NCBI GenBank assembly: GCA_033063855.1
Contig: CP093831.1
Span: 18,042,001 to 18,106,000 of the forward strand
Direction: 5' to 3'
DNA: 64,000 nt
From: Smittia aterrima
Taxonomy: Eukaryota; Arthropoda; Insecta; Diptera; Chironomidae
Positions 1 to 11,000 of this stretch are shown piece by piece. The notes beneath the pieces are model-generated. The model ran no database searches. It was not told where the DNA came from and worked only from the letters and a program-made list of their open reading frames with translations. The position numbers and the translations under genes were made by a program. Position 1 is the first letter of the stretch. Every line of letters begins with the position of its first letter.

Positions 1-303
1 TGAAATCATGTCGAGCGGAGAAAAAAAGATTAACAGCATTTTGAATGCAGACAGAAACGCCGGCACTTCTTGCGATGCGAAGCTAACGATTAGTATTCAC
101 TCGACTTGGATATTAGATCAGACAGAGGCAAGTGCATTGGACTCAATCTCACCCGATTTTTCTTCTCGATCCACGAATATTAAATCATTTCATGAATATT
201 CATTTCGTTTCCGACTTCCCTTCACGATTACACCTCTGCGTCTATAAAATCTTCAGACACGTTTTGCGATGACTTTTCTCAAACTGATTTGCATAATGTA
301 AAG

Positions 304-452
304 CTTTTGATTTTGGTAAAGTGACCGTTGAGAACAGAGATAAAATGATACGATTTGTGGCTGATCGTTTCTCTTCGGAAAGAATTGCAAGAGGTGAAGC
401 ACCTGTTGATTGGACAGCTTCGAATGCCTGTGTAAAAACTTTAATTAAGTAA
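304..452 (+). CDS. Partial terminal exon of an unidentified protein
   Basis: An open frame of 49 codons follows a possible splice acceptor (AG at 302-303) and ends at TAA 450-452. It reads FGKVTVENRDKMIRF, then RIARGEAPVDWTASN and VKTLIK. The codons look like real coding sequence, with many GNN codons, and the frame is closed by a TAA just before the acceptor, so an upstream exon is needed. That exon would lie in 1-290 or left of the window. GTAACT overlapping the stop could instead be a splice donor, in which case this is an internal exon. An AATAAA near 819 would fit as the polyadenylation signal of a + strand transcript. I do not recognise the family. The open frame at 8-247 is in another frame and has low-complexity content, so I did not join it. 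Confidence 0.35.
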
Positions 453-1460
453 CTGGGTGATGGCACAGGTGTCCGCAGAAATCAGAGCCTTCATCAAGAT
501 TCTTCGACATGAAACCAAAAAACCTGAACATCCAAGCAGGAATAACTTGAGTCATAAAGTTTCTTCGTTGTTGCGACTCACCAGATACCGACGTGTCTGG
601 ATGTTCTGGAGGGAAAGAAATCGAAAGCCGGAATATACAAACACCTGTACAAATGTTAGACGACGTCGCCTCGGAGTCTTCAAACCTTTTGAGAAATCAC
701 GGCGTCGATTGATGTGTGCTTGGAGACATTTTGTAACTTGAGAACTTCGTTTCGTTCTTTGTTTGCTTTCTTGATACTTTATGAGCGTGCAAACAAAGTC
801 TTTCGATTTTACTTTCAATAAATGTGCGATTGATATTCAAGTTAAGAGAGAGAAGATCACGAACAGGTGAACTCGAATAAAATTTCATTTCTAATTCTCG
901 ACATTAAGCTGAGAGACGTTGTTGGCTTTGATTTACTGAATTCTTGGGAAGAAAAGATTAACTTGAAAGATGCTAAATGCTAAATAGGCGATAACATTTC
1001 AAGTTGGTGTGGGGACTTAGTTTACAAAATTGATGACGATTTGGTTACGAAATTTTACTTTTTCACGTCACAGTTGTCAAACTTGACATTCGAAAAACCG
1101 CAAGACGATGAATGGTCAATGTCAAGGCTAACAAAAGCTTAACGCCTTGGATGATTTAAAAATTAATAACTAAAGTGCACGTTTGTGGCTTTTGTGTCGC
1201 CACAATTTAGCGTAAGAGAGAAAAGTGTTTGCCAATGCCGGTGGCATTCTCCAAACTTGCTAAGCAGATGCAAGATTCGATTTTTTATCAACTGAAATCA
1301 CAAATATTTATTCTGCCGTCGTGGACGAAAATTTATTCGCGTCGTTTAAGAATGTGATCGCGAACAGAATTTCGTGTTGCGAACTGGAAGACGATTGGTT
1401 TGTGTGCAATATTAAGCGGAGTTCTGTCTATCTTTTGGCAATTCTCGAGAAACTAATGTG
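453..1460. other. Non-coding stretch, probably 3' UTR then spacer
   Basis: No convincing coding frame was found. The first 370 bases could be the 3' UTR of the partial gene to the left, ending at the AATAAA near 819. The + frame around 1210-1490 is open over some distance (fragments such as VVDENLFASFKNVI) but contains a stop and no recognisable domain. It might be another remnant of the F-box/LRR family seen at 1953-2769; this is only a guess. Confidence 0.3.
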
Positions 1461-1864
1461 TCGATGTAGCAGTTTCGATTCGATAACTTTCTCATAAATA
1501 TTTGTCGCCACTATCAAATAAAATATTTATTCTTGGTCTTCTTCATTTTCTTACGTAATTTGCGACTTTGTAGAGAGGTCAAAAACTTTAACTGTAAAAA
1601 AACTAAGTGGCGATTGCAATTAGGACCTTTTTTTGGAAACGATTTGTAATTATCGGAACTTTCCTTCGTCAAATAAAAGAAATCTTTGATTCAGCTGATC
1701 CAATTAACTTGTTCTTCTCATTTTATAGACATGTTCACCCTCCGGCATCATGTCCGTCTTTTTAAAAGCATGTGCTGTTTATAATAGCCAAATGATAATC
1801 ATTAAAACGGATCCAAAAAAGATTCAAACTTTAATTAAAGCTTGAATAAAACTAATTTAATTAT
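1461..1864 (+). repeat. Direct repeat copy 1, flanking the F-box pseudogene
   Basis: Bases 1461-1784 match 3050-3370 over nearly their whole length. Shared landmarks are GCAGTTTCGATTCGATAACT, TTTGTCGCCACTATCAAATA, ATTTTATAGACATGTTCACC and GCATGTGCTGTTTATAA. Similarity resumes after an insertion of about 55 bases in this copy (GAATAAA near 1844, matching 3378 in copy 2). The two copies are in the same orientation, start to start 1589 bases apart. They bracket the F-box pseudogene, as expected from a local tandem duplication. Confidence 0.85.
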
Positions 1865-1952
1865 TTGCAGCTTTCTTTCTAAAAAAATAAAGGACTTTTT
1901 TTTAATGAAAATACGTTTTCAAAAACATTATTAAGCTCAAAACTTTACATTT

Positions 1953-2769
1953 CTAAGTTTCGGAGTAATTCACGTCTGAACAATTTTCGGCCACAATTTC
2001 TTCAAGATTCTTTTTATCGAGTCCAATCAAGTTGAGAACACTAAATTCTTCAAACTTTCTGTTCATTGATTTTAACATTTTAAACGTTTCTTCATTGATT
2101 GAGAAGAGGCTAATTCTTCTTATGTTCGGCATTGAATCTAATAAAAATTTTAGGCTGACAGAGTCTACCAAATATTTCAATATCAATTCAGTGATCGCCG
2201 ATCGGAGTTGATATTTCATTTGGAACTTCATTCACGGTAAAATCCCGAAATTCACGGATGCTTAGAGTTTTGAGCTTTGGCATTTTCATAATCAAAGCAA
2301 AGGATTCATTATCTAATTTTGGATCGACGAACAACTCTTCGAGAAGATCACTTTGTAATTTAAGGAAGTTCCGAAAATTAGTGTAGATCGGATCGTCTCT
2401 ATCTCTAAGTATTGTAAAACTCTTGAGCTTAAATTGAAATTTTTCCCAATTTTTGTACACGTCAACTATGTAAGACGATCTTAGCTTCAGACTTGTTAGT
2501 TTATAATAGTTTTCTAGTATTTTTATAAAAACACTTACGCAATAGATAGCGTATGAAGTGTTCCTTCATACTCAAATTTTTCGATTGCTACAAAGTTAAC
2601 TGGGCTAACATCAGAAACCTTAACACAATCGTTGCCGTTGAAATGATTAAAAATCATTTCGGAGATATCGAGAAAACGTGAGAAATATTCCAATGGATCC
2701 ATATTGTTCACAGGTTCTGGCTTTCTTAGTGGCGACCGATGATGTGCTTGCTTTCATGTCCATCTTCAT
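1953..2769 (-). pseudogene. Decayed F-box/leucine-rich-repeat gene
   Basis: Reading right to left, a start region MKMDMKASTSS leads into a F-box-like piece (DISEMIFNHFNGNDCVKVSD) and a GTAAGT donor near 2540. An exon beginning LKLRSSYIVDVYKNWEKF follows, then repeats of leucine-rich character (LKSFTIL, PKLKTLSI, ITELILKYL, PNIRRISL, EEFSVLNLIG), ending at 1953. The frame changes between EVPNEISTPI and SAITELIL, near 2190-2230: two overlapping open frames, 2188-2460 and 1953-2231, are offset by one base. A second change of frame seems to separate the N-terminal segment from MDPLEYFS near 2700. The F-box is also cut short. F-box proteins act as substrate adaptors of SCF ubiquitin ligases; a working product is unlikely here. 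An assembly error is the alternative. Confidence 0.55.
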
Positions 2770-2885
2770 CTAAAAAAAATGAATTGAAAATAATTTTTTT
2801 GGAATCTTCTGGAGAGCGAGTGTTATCTTAACGAAAGTTGAGAGAGAAGTGAGTCATATGGTCAAATATTCACCTGATTACTAAT

Positions 2886-3046
2886 TACAGAAAATGAAAT
2901 TCCAGATTTGTGACCTCTTTGTTAGAAAAATCAGAAACAACTGATTCTTAGCGAACAGAAATATTAGAAAACCGAATAAGCTCTTCAATAAATGGTTCAG
3001 AAAGGGAGTGAATTTTTCCTTGAAATTTAACAACTGGAAATCCCAT
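2886..3046 (-). pseudogene. Possible second fragment of the F-box/LRR family
   Basis: On the minus strand a short frame reads MGFPVVKFQGKIHSLSEPF, then IEELIRFSNISVR and a stop, followed in the same frame by NKEVTNLEF and another stop. The leucine/isoleucine spacing resembles one LRR unit. It lies between the pseudogene and repeat copy 2. I treat it as a remnant from the same duplication; the evidence is weak. Confidence 0.25.
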
Positions 3047-3049
3047 GAG

Positions 3050-3402
3050 TCGATGAAGCAGTTTCGATTCGATAACTTTCTCAAAATTATTTGTCGCCAC
3101 TATCAAATAATATATTCATTCTTGAATATCCTCATTTTCTTACGTAATTCGCGACTTTGTAGAGTTCGAAAACTGGAACTGTAAATAATTAAATGGCGAT
3201 TGCAATCAAGAACTTTTTTTGGAAACGATTTGCAATTATTGGTACTTTTCTTCGTCAAATCAACGCAAATCTTTGATTTCGCTGATCCAATTAACTTGTT
3301 CGTCTCATTTTATAGACATGTTCACCCTCCGGCATCATGTCCGTCTTTTTACAAAGCATGTGCTGTTTATAACATTGTTTGAATAAATTTATTTAATTAC
3401 TA
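3050..3402 (+). repeat. Direct repeat copy 2
   Basis: This is the partner of the repeat at 1461-1864 in the same orientation, with scattered substitutions and small indels. The left edge of the match coincides with the end of the possible LRR fragment at 2886-3046. The right edge lies about 245 bases before the first CAP gene. It holds no convincing gene. Confidence 0.85.
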
Positions 3403-3575
3403 ACATCGAAGAGCCGAAACACGTTGCGGCGTGAGAATATTTCCGTTAAGCCGCTCACTTTTCTCAGCCAATTTCCAGCTGAACGTCATGTGTCTAGTGA
3501 AACAGCGAGAACAAATTGTTTGTTTATCAGAATCACGCTTCGCAATCATTGTAATGTAGACTAAAGCAAGTGAAC

Positions 3576-3583
3576 TATATAAA
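3576..3583 (+). promoter_or_regulatory. TATA box of CAP gene A
   Basis: TATATAAA lies 66 bases before the start codon. A pyrimidine-flanked GCAGTT about 30 bases downstream is a fitting initiator. Spacing is normal for an arthropod TATA promoter. Confidence 0.7.
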
Positions 3584-3648
3584 GCACGCGAGCTTCCCGT
3601 TGAAGTTTTGCAGTTTATCATTGCAGTTTCAAGAAGCAATATTCAAAA

Positions 3649-4462
3649 ATGTTTCAATTATTTGTTATTACAATAATCTTTGGATTCGCTGTAGCTGATA
3701 ACGGCTACTGCAGTAATGACATTTGTCCACCAGGAAAAATGCACATTGCTTGCGGCAACTCTGGAAAGTTTGACTCGAGCTGCCCAAATGATGCTCGTTT
3801 GGTAAAGTTATCCCAATCAAACATCAAATTTATCTTGGATCAGCATAACAAATTGAGAAATAAAATTGCGAATGGTGATCAGGTTGGATTCATGCCAGCA
3901 GCACGAATGGCAACGATGGTGAGCTTTTAAAGCTTTCTCCAAGCTTTGAGATACTTAAATTTGAATTTTTTTCCAGAAATGGAACGACGAATTCGCTAAA
4001 CTCGCCGCGTTGAACGTAATGCAATGCAAAATGAAACATGACGAATGTAGATCAACTAAGAACTTCAAGTATGCGGGACAAAACTTGGCATATCGAGCAA
4101 ATACAGGAGCTTTTGAAGCAACGGAAAATTCACTCGAGAAGAGCATTCAGGGATGGTACGATGAAGTTAACAATGCCGCTCAAAGCGATATTGACCAATG
4201 CTGCAACTCTAAGTCTGGAAAAACCATTGGACACTTTACTCAGCTAGTCACTGATCGGGCTATTGAAGTAGGTTGTGCAATTGCGCTCTACACAAACGAC
4301 AACTGGAAGACCACGTTGACAGCTTGCAATTACGCTTTAACCAACATGAAAGGAGAAAAGGTTTACATCAGCGGAAAAACTGCTTCCGGGTGTAGCATGG
4401 GAAAAAATCCTGATTTTCCTGCTTTGTGCAAAGACACGGAGCCAATCAATGCAAAGCCCTAA
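3649..4462 (+). CDS. CAP-family secreted protein A (antigen 5-like)
   Basis: The exons are 3649-3918 and 3977-4462, giving 251 residues; the 58-base intron is GT-AG and in phase 0. Residues 1-16 form a signal peptide (MFQLFVITIIFGFAVA). The insect antigen-5 N-terminal region follows, with YCSNDICPPG and HIACGNSG, then the CAP domain. It keeps the helix motif LDQHNKLRNKIA, the motif GHFTQLV and the ACNYA segment, plus many cysteines suited to disulfides. Both CAP cavity histidines are present. In insects such proteins occur in saliva, venom and the reproductive tract; the exact role here is unknown. A TATA box lies upstream and AATAAA at 4527-4532. The closest neighbour is CAP gene B, 264 bases downstream on the same strand, with the same intron position, so the two are tandem duplicates. 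Confidence 0.93.
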
Positions 4463-4726
4463 ACTTGGAAATTTTTCATTCTTTCTTAAAATTATTTATT
4501 TTACTTGAAAATTTGATATTTATTGAAATAAATTTGGTTTTGTTTGCAATATTTGTCGACAAGCACGAAATAATTTCTTTAGAAGGTGTTGGCGTCTTTG
4601 TGTGTGAAAATCAAGAGAAGCGTGAACTTCAAAATTTCCATCGATAATTGATTTTAATATTTAGTGCATTTTACTAAGAATTTCAGATTCATTCGTTCAG
4701 TGGTTGGTAAACTGATTTACCTCGTG

Positions 4727-5538
4727 ATGATGATTTATTCAACGTTTCTTTTTTTTCTTATCACGAGCGGTGTTTCCAGTGATTACTGTGACTCATCACT
4801 TTGTGAAGGATTGAAACACGTGGCGTGTGAGAACTCTGGCAATTTTGCAAGCACATGCCCTAGCGATACCGAGGCTATTGAGCTTTCCGATGAGATCAAA
4901 TTAAAAATCGTACGATTGCATAACACGATTCGAAATAACGTCGCTTCTGGAATCGAGGGATTTTTACCAGCTTCGAGAATGCTTTCGATGGTGAGAAAAC
5001 TTCTTTGTTGAATGTTTAATCAGTTGACATTTAAAAATCTTTGAAGACTTGGGATTCCGAACTCGCTGACTTGGCACTTTTAAATGTGAAATCGTGTAAA
5101 ATGATCCACGATCAATGCCGAGCTACTGAAAACTATAAATTTGCCGGTCAAAACCTTTGTCAACGAGTTAAGCACAAAAAGTTTGAAGACGTTCAAACGG
5201 CAATCGAGAGTTGTATCAAGAAATGGTATAAAGAAAGACTTCTAACAACTCAAGAAGATCTCAACACTTGTTGCAACAGCAACTTGGGACAAGTGATCGG
5301 TCACTACACTGCAATGGTTAACGAACGACAGAAACAAGTTGGATGTGGAGTGACTAAGTTTTCGAAGAAAGGATATCACACAATTTTAATCGCTTGCAAT
5401 TACGCGTTCGCTAATATGATCAATCTTCCTGTTTACACCGCCGGCGAAATTGCTTCTGGTTGCACAACAGGAGTTAACCCAGATCACAACGCTTTATGTA
5501 GCATTGACGAAGATTACGATATCAATAAAATATTTTAA
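4727..5538 (+). CDS. CAP-family secreted protein B (antigen 5-like)
   Basis: The exons are 4727-4990 and 5047-5538, giving 251 residues with the same intron position and phase as gene A. I chose the ATG at 4727 because it gives a compact signal peptide (MMIYSTFLFFLITSGVSS). The earlier in-frame start codon at 4664 probably precedes the transcription start (TTCAGTGG near 4697). The mature protein begins DYCDSSLCEG and continues HVACENSG, IVRLHNTIRNNVASG, NYKFAGQNL, GHYTAMV and ACNYAFANM, so both CAP histidines are kept. The polyadenylation signal AATAAA at 5537-5542 overlaps the stop codon, so the 3' UTR may be extremely short. It faces the minus-strand CAP gene C tail to tail, 147 bases apart. 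Confidence 0.92.
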
Positions 5539-5685
5539 TAAAGAAGAACTATCTAGTGATTGCTGGTGACCTTTTATTGCAAAGATACTTTGACTAAATA
5601 ATTTTGATTTCTACTTTACGTTTGTTTGAGAGCGCATTGTCCGAGTTAAAAAAGCAAGAATTCGTCGTAATATATGGAGTTTAGT

Positions 5686-6607
5686 TTAGTTAAATGACTT
5701 AAGACTGTCAGTGTGGTGATTAGAATCACTGTTCTCGTTTACTGAACAAAGATGCGTGTAGATTCTGTTGCAGCCCGTGACGCAGTTCGAGCAAGCAGTT
5801 CCGGTCTCATAAACGTGTTGATCGAGTTGGACGTTTGATCCGTAATTACAAACAAAATAAATATGATAGAGATCGTCCTTAACGAATTTTACTATAGCGC
5901 ATCCGAGATCGCTCGATCTATCATTTATCATCATTGTAAAGCGTCCCATGTTTTCTCTGAAATTGAGAAATATTTTTATTTAATGATTAAAGCTTTTAAA
6001 CGAAAAGCTGTCTGAAAAAGCTCACAAAGTCTCGGCTGTTAACTTCTTCATGTCGTTCTGGTTGCCGCTTTTATACTCAGCGTGCCATGCTTCAACAACT
6101 CGTTTAATGACTGCAGTTGTATTATGAAGAGGCTCAGCACTCGTATCATAACCGATATTTTGACCAACATTTCTAAATATTCTCGTGTTCCTGCAACTGT
6201 CATTTTCACTAGTGCATGAGCGAGCATGAAGACTTGCGACATAAGCGAGGTCTTCATTCCATCTCAATGCATTCATTCTAGCTGCTGGTGCATAGCCAGG
6301 AAGAAATCCTCCAGCGATTTTGTTTCGATGAATGTTGTGAAGATCCAAGATGAGTTTCCTATGGACGTTTGTTAAAGTGACAAGTTCGGGGTCTTCACCA
6401 CACTCTTGAGCAAATTCCTGTTGGAAACAGACTCATAATTATCACTTTTAAACTCTTATAAACTCGTTCGTCGCTTATCACCAGGTAATGATCACACGCG
6501 GTGTGTGTTAGACCATCTTCACACAAAGTTGGATCACAATAATTCTCCTCGGCCGCTCGACTTAGACAAATCAACCCAACGAGAGCTATCAGTCCAATCA
6601 ATTTCAT
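5686..6607 (-). CDS. CAP-family secreted protein C, altered CAP motif
   Basis: The exons run from right to left: 6482-6607, 6026-6417 and 5686-5956, giving 262 residues; all splice phases agree. A signal peptide (MKLIGLIALVGLICLSRA) leads to ENYCDPTLCEDG and HTACDHYL. The CAP helix ILDLHNIHRNKIAGG, RWNEDLAYVA and FRNVGQNIGY follow. The strongly conserved GHF/YT motif reads GRFTMMI, so one of the two conserved cavity histidines is an arginine; the first, in LHN, is kept. The downstream segment FVCNYGSN is also less canonical than ACNYA. A TATAAAA-type box (minus strand) lies at 6675-6682, about 70 bases before the start. The gene is still intact, so the change looks like divergence rather than decay. 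Confidence 0.9.
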
Positions 6608-6674
6608 TTCTAATCTCTTTAATTCCTTCCGAGCACTCGATTACAACTGCTGAACTAACAATCAAACACATCGT

Positions 6675-6682
6675 TTTTTATA
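6675..6682 (-). promoter_or_regulatory. TATA box of CAP gene C
   Basis: On the minus strand the sequence reads TATAAAAA. A GTTCAGCAGTT initiator-like stretch lies about 30 bases downstream, ahead of the start codon at 6607. Confidence 0.55.
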
Positions 6683-6786
6683 CGAAGATTGCGTGAAGCA
6701 TTTCGAGGATGCAATTAAGATTTTATTACATTCAAAGATTCTTTATCTCAATTTTATTGAATAGAAACAATCGAGAAATGTAGATT

Positions 6787-8043
6787 CTAATGCAAATCCA
6801 ATTGATACTGCTCATGTTCACTACACAAAGCTTTGTAAGTTTTATGACAGCCGGAAGAACAAGCGGAACAACTCTTTCCAGACACGTAGATCGGCTCGTC
6901 TAAGAAATTGTTCGTTGCGTAATTACAGGCTAACAAATAATTCCAGTTTAAGGCTTCTTCGTATTCAATTGCTGAACATCCAACGAAAGCATTTTCGTCA
7001 CGAACCATTTCTGTGAAATGACCGATTTGGGCGCTGCGAAAACAAATATTTAACATCAGCCGTTCGTCAGTCTTCTTTAAATATTCTCACTTTGGGTTCG
7101 GATCTGGTTGGAACGAGTCAATAAATCCTTGATTGCAGTAGAGATCTCCCTCATTTATCCACATCTGTATGAGAGCTTGAAAATGCTGAAATTGTTCTGT
7201 TCGATTCAATGCCCGTTGAGATATCGTTCGAATCCCCAAGTTCTGCCCGGAGTACCGATATTTTTCTGGAGGAATTATGTAAATTAATTTAATCGTATGC
7301 ACGAAAGGTTCTGATCGACTTCAAAAAAGAAGTCAACACATTATTGACTTAGGAGAGATTAAGACAAACATTTAGGGAAGGGTGTGGAAGCAGGTTTATT
7401 CGGGTTCAGAGCTTACTCGTGTTCCTGCAAGCATCGTGTCCAAACTCGCAGCGTTTAACGTTGAACGACGATACGAACTCCAGTGATTTATCCCATTGCA
7501 TGAAAGCCATTCGTTGAGCTGGATTGTACAAGGAATGATTTCCCGAAGCGACAAAATTTCTGACTCCGTTGTGAAGATTTAAAATCGCTTTCTTCTCCGA
7601 TTTGGTGAACTCAATAAAAAAAGTCAAATTGGGCGGGCACTTCGATTGAAACTCCTGAAAGAAAAATTATGAGAAACTTTCTCGATTCCATGCAGATGCA
7701 ATGACCGAAGATCGTACATTAATCTTATAACACGCAATATGTTTCCGGGGGCTCGATTCACCTTCGAATATGCAAAGCTCTTCATCACAGTAATCAGAGA
7801 CCAAACTGTAATCCTTCATCGATCTTGCTGTAGATTTAATGCCGATAGCCTCTTTCAACCCAAATTTTTGAACTGCGACTTGAGAAGAGCCGATCGCAAA
7901 AAGTGTTAAAAGAAAAAACAAAACTGAAAAAAATAAATATCTAAGTGAGAAAAGAGTTGTCGCGATGACGTTGTTGAGTAAAAAAGTCACGATTCACAGT
8001 TGAATGTTGCCATCATCATCACTAGCAACAGCGATCCATTCAT
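6787..8043 (-). CDS. CAP-family secreted protein D, extended N-terminus
   Basis: The exons from right to left are 7998-8043, 7718-7923, 7417-7654, 7091-7265 and 6787-7033, giving 303 residues with consistent phases. The first exon encodes MNGSLLLVMMMATFN and joins LFFLLTLFAIGSSQ to give a signal peptide. Its donor (GTGAAT) is weak; an alternative start is the ATG at 7990, read through without that intron. Unlike its neighbours, about 40 extra residues separate the signal from the first cysteine motif (DYCDEELC). The CAP domain has LNLHNGVRNFVASG, HDACRNT, YRYSGQNLG, IGHFTEMV and ACNYATNN, with both histidines present. It has more introns than genes A-C. It lies head to tail upstream of gene C, about 180 bases apart. 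Confidence 0.85.
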
Positions 8044-11000
8044 AATTAAATTTCATTCATTATATCTCTAGTAATCGACGCGTGTGAGTGTTTGAATCAT
8101 CAATTAGTATATTCACAATGTATGTGAAGTGATTAAATCGCAACATCGCGTCTTGATCATGTTTGTTATTGACTTTTGCGTTGCCTGAGAGTTCTCGCTT
8201 AATATTTTCGAGGCTTTATGTGTTTTCCTTGACCATCAATAAATATGAGTCAGGCACTTTCGGTAAATAAATCTCGCTGTCGGCTGGCTGAGCGTCGTCG
8301 TAAAATGCAAATATGTAAAATAAGATTGACTTGTCGACTAACGGAGTGCGCATCTTTCATCGAACTATAAATCATAACAAAGAGCATGACGTAGATTTGC
8401 GCGACAAAATATTTGCACGTGGCTCCATTGACGAGATGTGTTTACGTCGCTAACTTTTTGGAAAGTCAAGTCTTCATTTTGTTATTTTCCGAAACTCGAT
8501 TGCATGCAGGTCAGAGAATGAGTCATTTTCGCTTGCCCTCAGAACTTGTTCTCAGTTCGTTAAACTTACAATCCAGAACTCAACTCCAATTAAAATTTAA
8601 TCGCAAATCATCGTGGACAATAAATTTACTTTATCGTGAAACTCCCGCGAGAAAGATTCAAGTCAACAAACGAAAAGCAGCGAACATTGTTCTTCAAAGA
8701 TTTCTCGATATTCCATAAAGTAAAGCTTTTGCGTCAATTTATTCTACGCCAGCTGGTGAAATATTCATTGACTAAACCAAACACTGAAAAGCGAGATGAC
8801 TTAAGAGGAACAGGTTTCATTGCTTTAAGTCGATAATGGTTTCTTATTTCGGGGAGAGTTTTGAAACTTGTATTCCCTGAAAACTTTAAAGCCTTGTAAC
8901 TTTTCTGTCTTTTTCTCTCGTTTCCTGTTGTTCACGTGAACGTTGTAAAATAATTCGATTTGAACGGGGCTATCTTCTCACTGAGATCATAAATTTTGAG
9001 AAACTTGAATTTCCACTCTGATCGTCCTAACTGATAGGAGAAAGATTCGTTGAGGAATCAAATTAGAATTCATCGATCGTTGGGCTCACGCGAGAAAGTC
9101 GAACAATATTTGATAGTTGGTTACGTGTTGATCGTCTCGATTGAGTTGACTTATTGTGTGCCGGAAACTTAGGCCATTTGAATAATATTTTCATTAAAAT
9201 AATTCTAGATCAAAGTTAGCTCTTTTAGTCAGTCGAAGACAGTACAAGTTTAAAGGTTTTTAATGGGCACAAAATTTAAAAATTATCAAAATCTTTAACA
9301 GGTTTGATTAACTTGCGCAGTGACTTCGCGCTTAAGAAAAAAGTTTAAAGTTTCTTTTATTTTCTACGAGCCAGTGTCGCTCCTCAATCGTTCTCAGCAG
9401 CTCCTAAAACTTTTTCCCTCGACGCCACTGCTGCTTCGATTTTTCATTGACTTGACAAGACGATGGTCTCAGTTTCACAATGAATAGGTTATCAATAGAA
9501 ACCTGACATCATTATAACCAAAGTTAATCGACTAAGCTCGATTGGAAACCAATTAGAAAAACATTTTTAATATTCCTTCTGTCGCGAACGATACAAAACG
9601 AGCAGAATTTTTATCGCTCCACGATGTCTGTGAAGATTTTTCGCGGTGGTCAAAGATTTTTCTCTGTTCGTTTCTCTCTGCGGGGTGAGTGGAGGAATCG
9701 AAGCATTGAAATCTCTTGAAGTCGTTCGAAACTTGTGAAATCTGAGAATTCTCTCCGCTCCTTTGCGCCGATCTCCGCAGAAAAAGAACGCGAACGGAAC
9801 ATCATCTTCTTCTCATCTGCGATCGCTGAGAAAATCTTTAAATATTCAGCATGATGATTTACACTTCTTAGTTGGGGACATAGCTTTTGACGCGAGAAGT
9901 TCGCTCCGGGAAGACGAAGAAAAAAATAAAATAATTTGTGTGACTTTTTGTGTGCAATTAAATTCGCTTTGTGTTCCTTATTTTTTTTTTGAATAATTTT
10001 CAAGTAAATACTTCGATTTGTCTTTCAAAGATTCCGATGTTTGACTTAAAATTCAGTAAGTTTTGAATGAGACACGAAAAAAAATTCTTGTTAATCCCGT
10101 TTCAAGAAAATTAAATGAAGATCGATAGCCACAAAGTGAAAGATGTTTGTCGAGGTTAATTGAGTTGTTTACTTATCGTCATCTTGTCTCAGTCTTGATT
10201 TATTTAACGGCTTTAAAATGTAATTTAGCAGCGTAAGCTTCTTCGTTCAACTTGATTGTACCTTTGATATTTCACTAAAGCCATTGTAAGCCATTGAAAT
10301 GTCAAAGGAGTTAATTAAAGTTTTATGACTTGTTGTCGTGATCCTTAATCGCACGAGATAGCACGAGACAGTAGCAATCGATCGTAAAATCCATTTTCAA
10401 ATTAATCTGCGAGTGATTAACTTGCGCTTTTGCATTCGATAAAACATTTTTAACAACTTAAACTCACGGCGATTAAATCAAGCACGACAAATTACCTTAA
10501 TAGCGTTTCACGTGTCGCTGAAATTTGCAGTCATTAATCATTCGCCTCATAATCAAAGGTGTTGATGTTTATTCCACTCTGAATACAATGCATTCTTCTT
10601 AATTCTCGATTCACGTCGTAAAATGTTAACGATTCTTTGATCGTGCGATGAATGAGGTGAATATTCGCACAAAACAAATCGTGATCACTTGACATCTTTA
10701 CTTTCATTTTCATATTCACTCAATTCTTGATTTCCGACTCGCAAGTTTGTGTTGTCTCATTCTCATCGACTTGTGCGGTGAGAACCGCTTGCTAATTATA
10801 AACACAGAGAACACGACGGACGAGAGACGTTTATATTCTCGTTAGAACATCAGCCACTGAGGTCAAGGATTCTGTCAAATGTAAACAAGGAAACTACAAA
10901 AGCTTTTGTGCGATTATTTGCTAATGGAATTTACATTAAAGAAATACTTCAATTTATTACTTTGCGAGCGCCAATAAACTCCAAGAGAAAAAACTTCGCT

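Noticed and set aside
8413..8836. Overlapping + strand open frames
   Set aside because: Non-ATG start and no similarity to any family I know; no splice structure.
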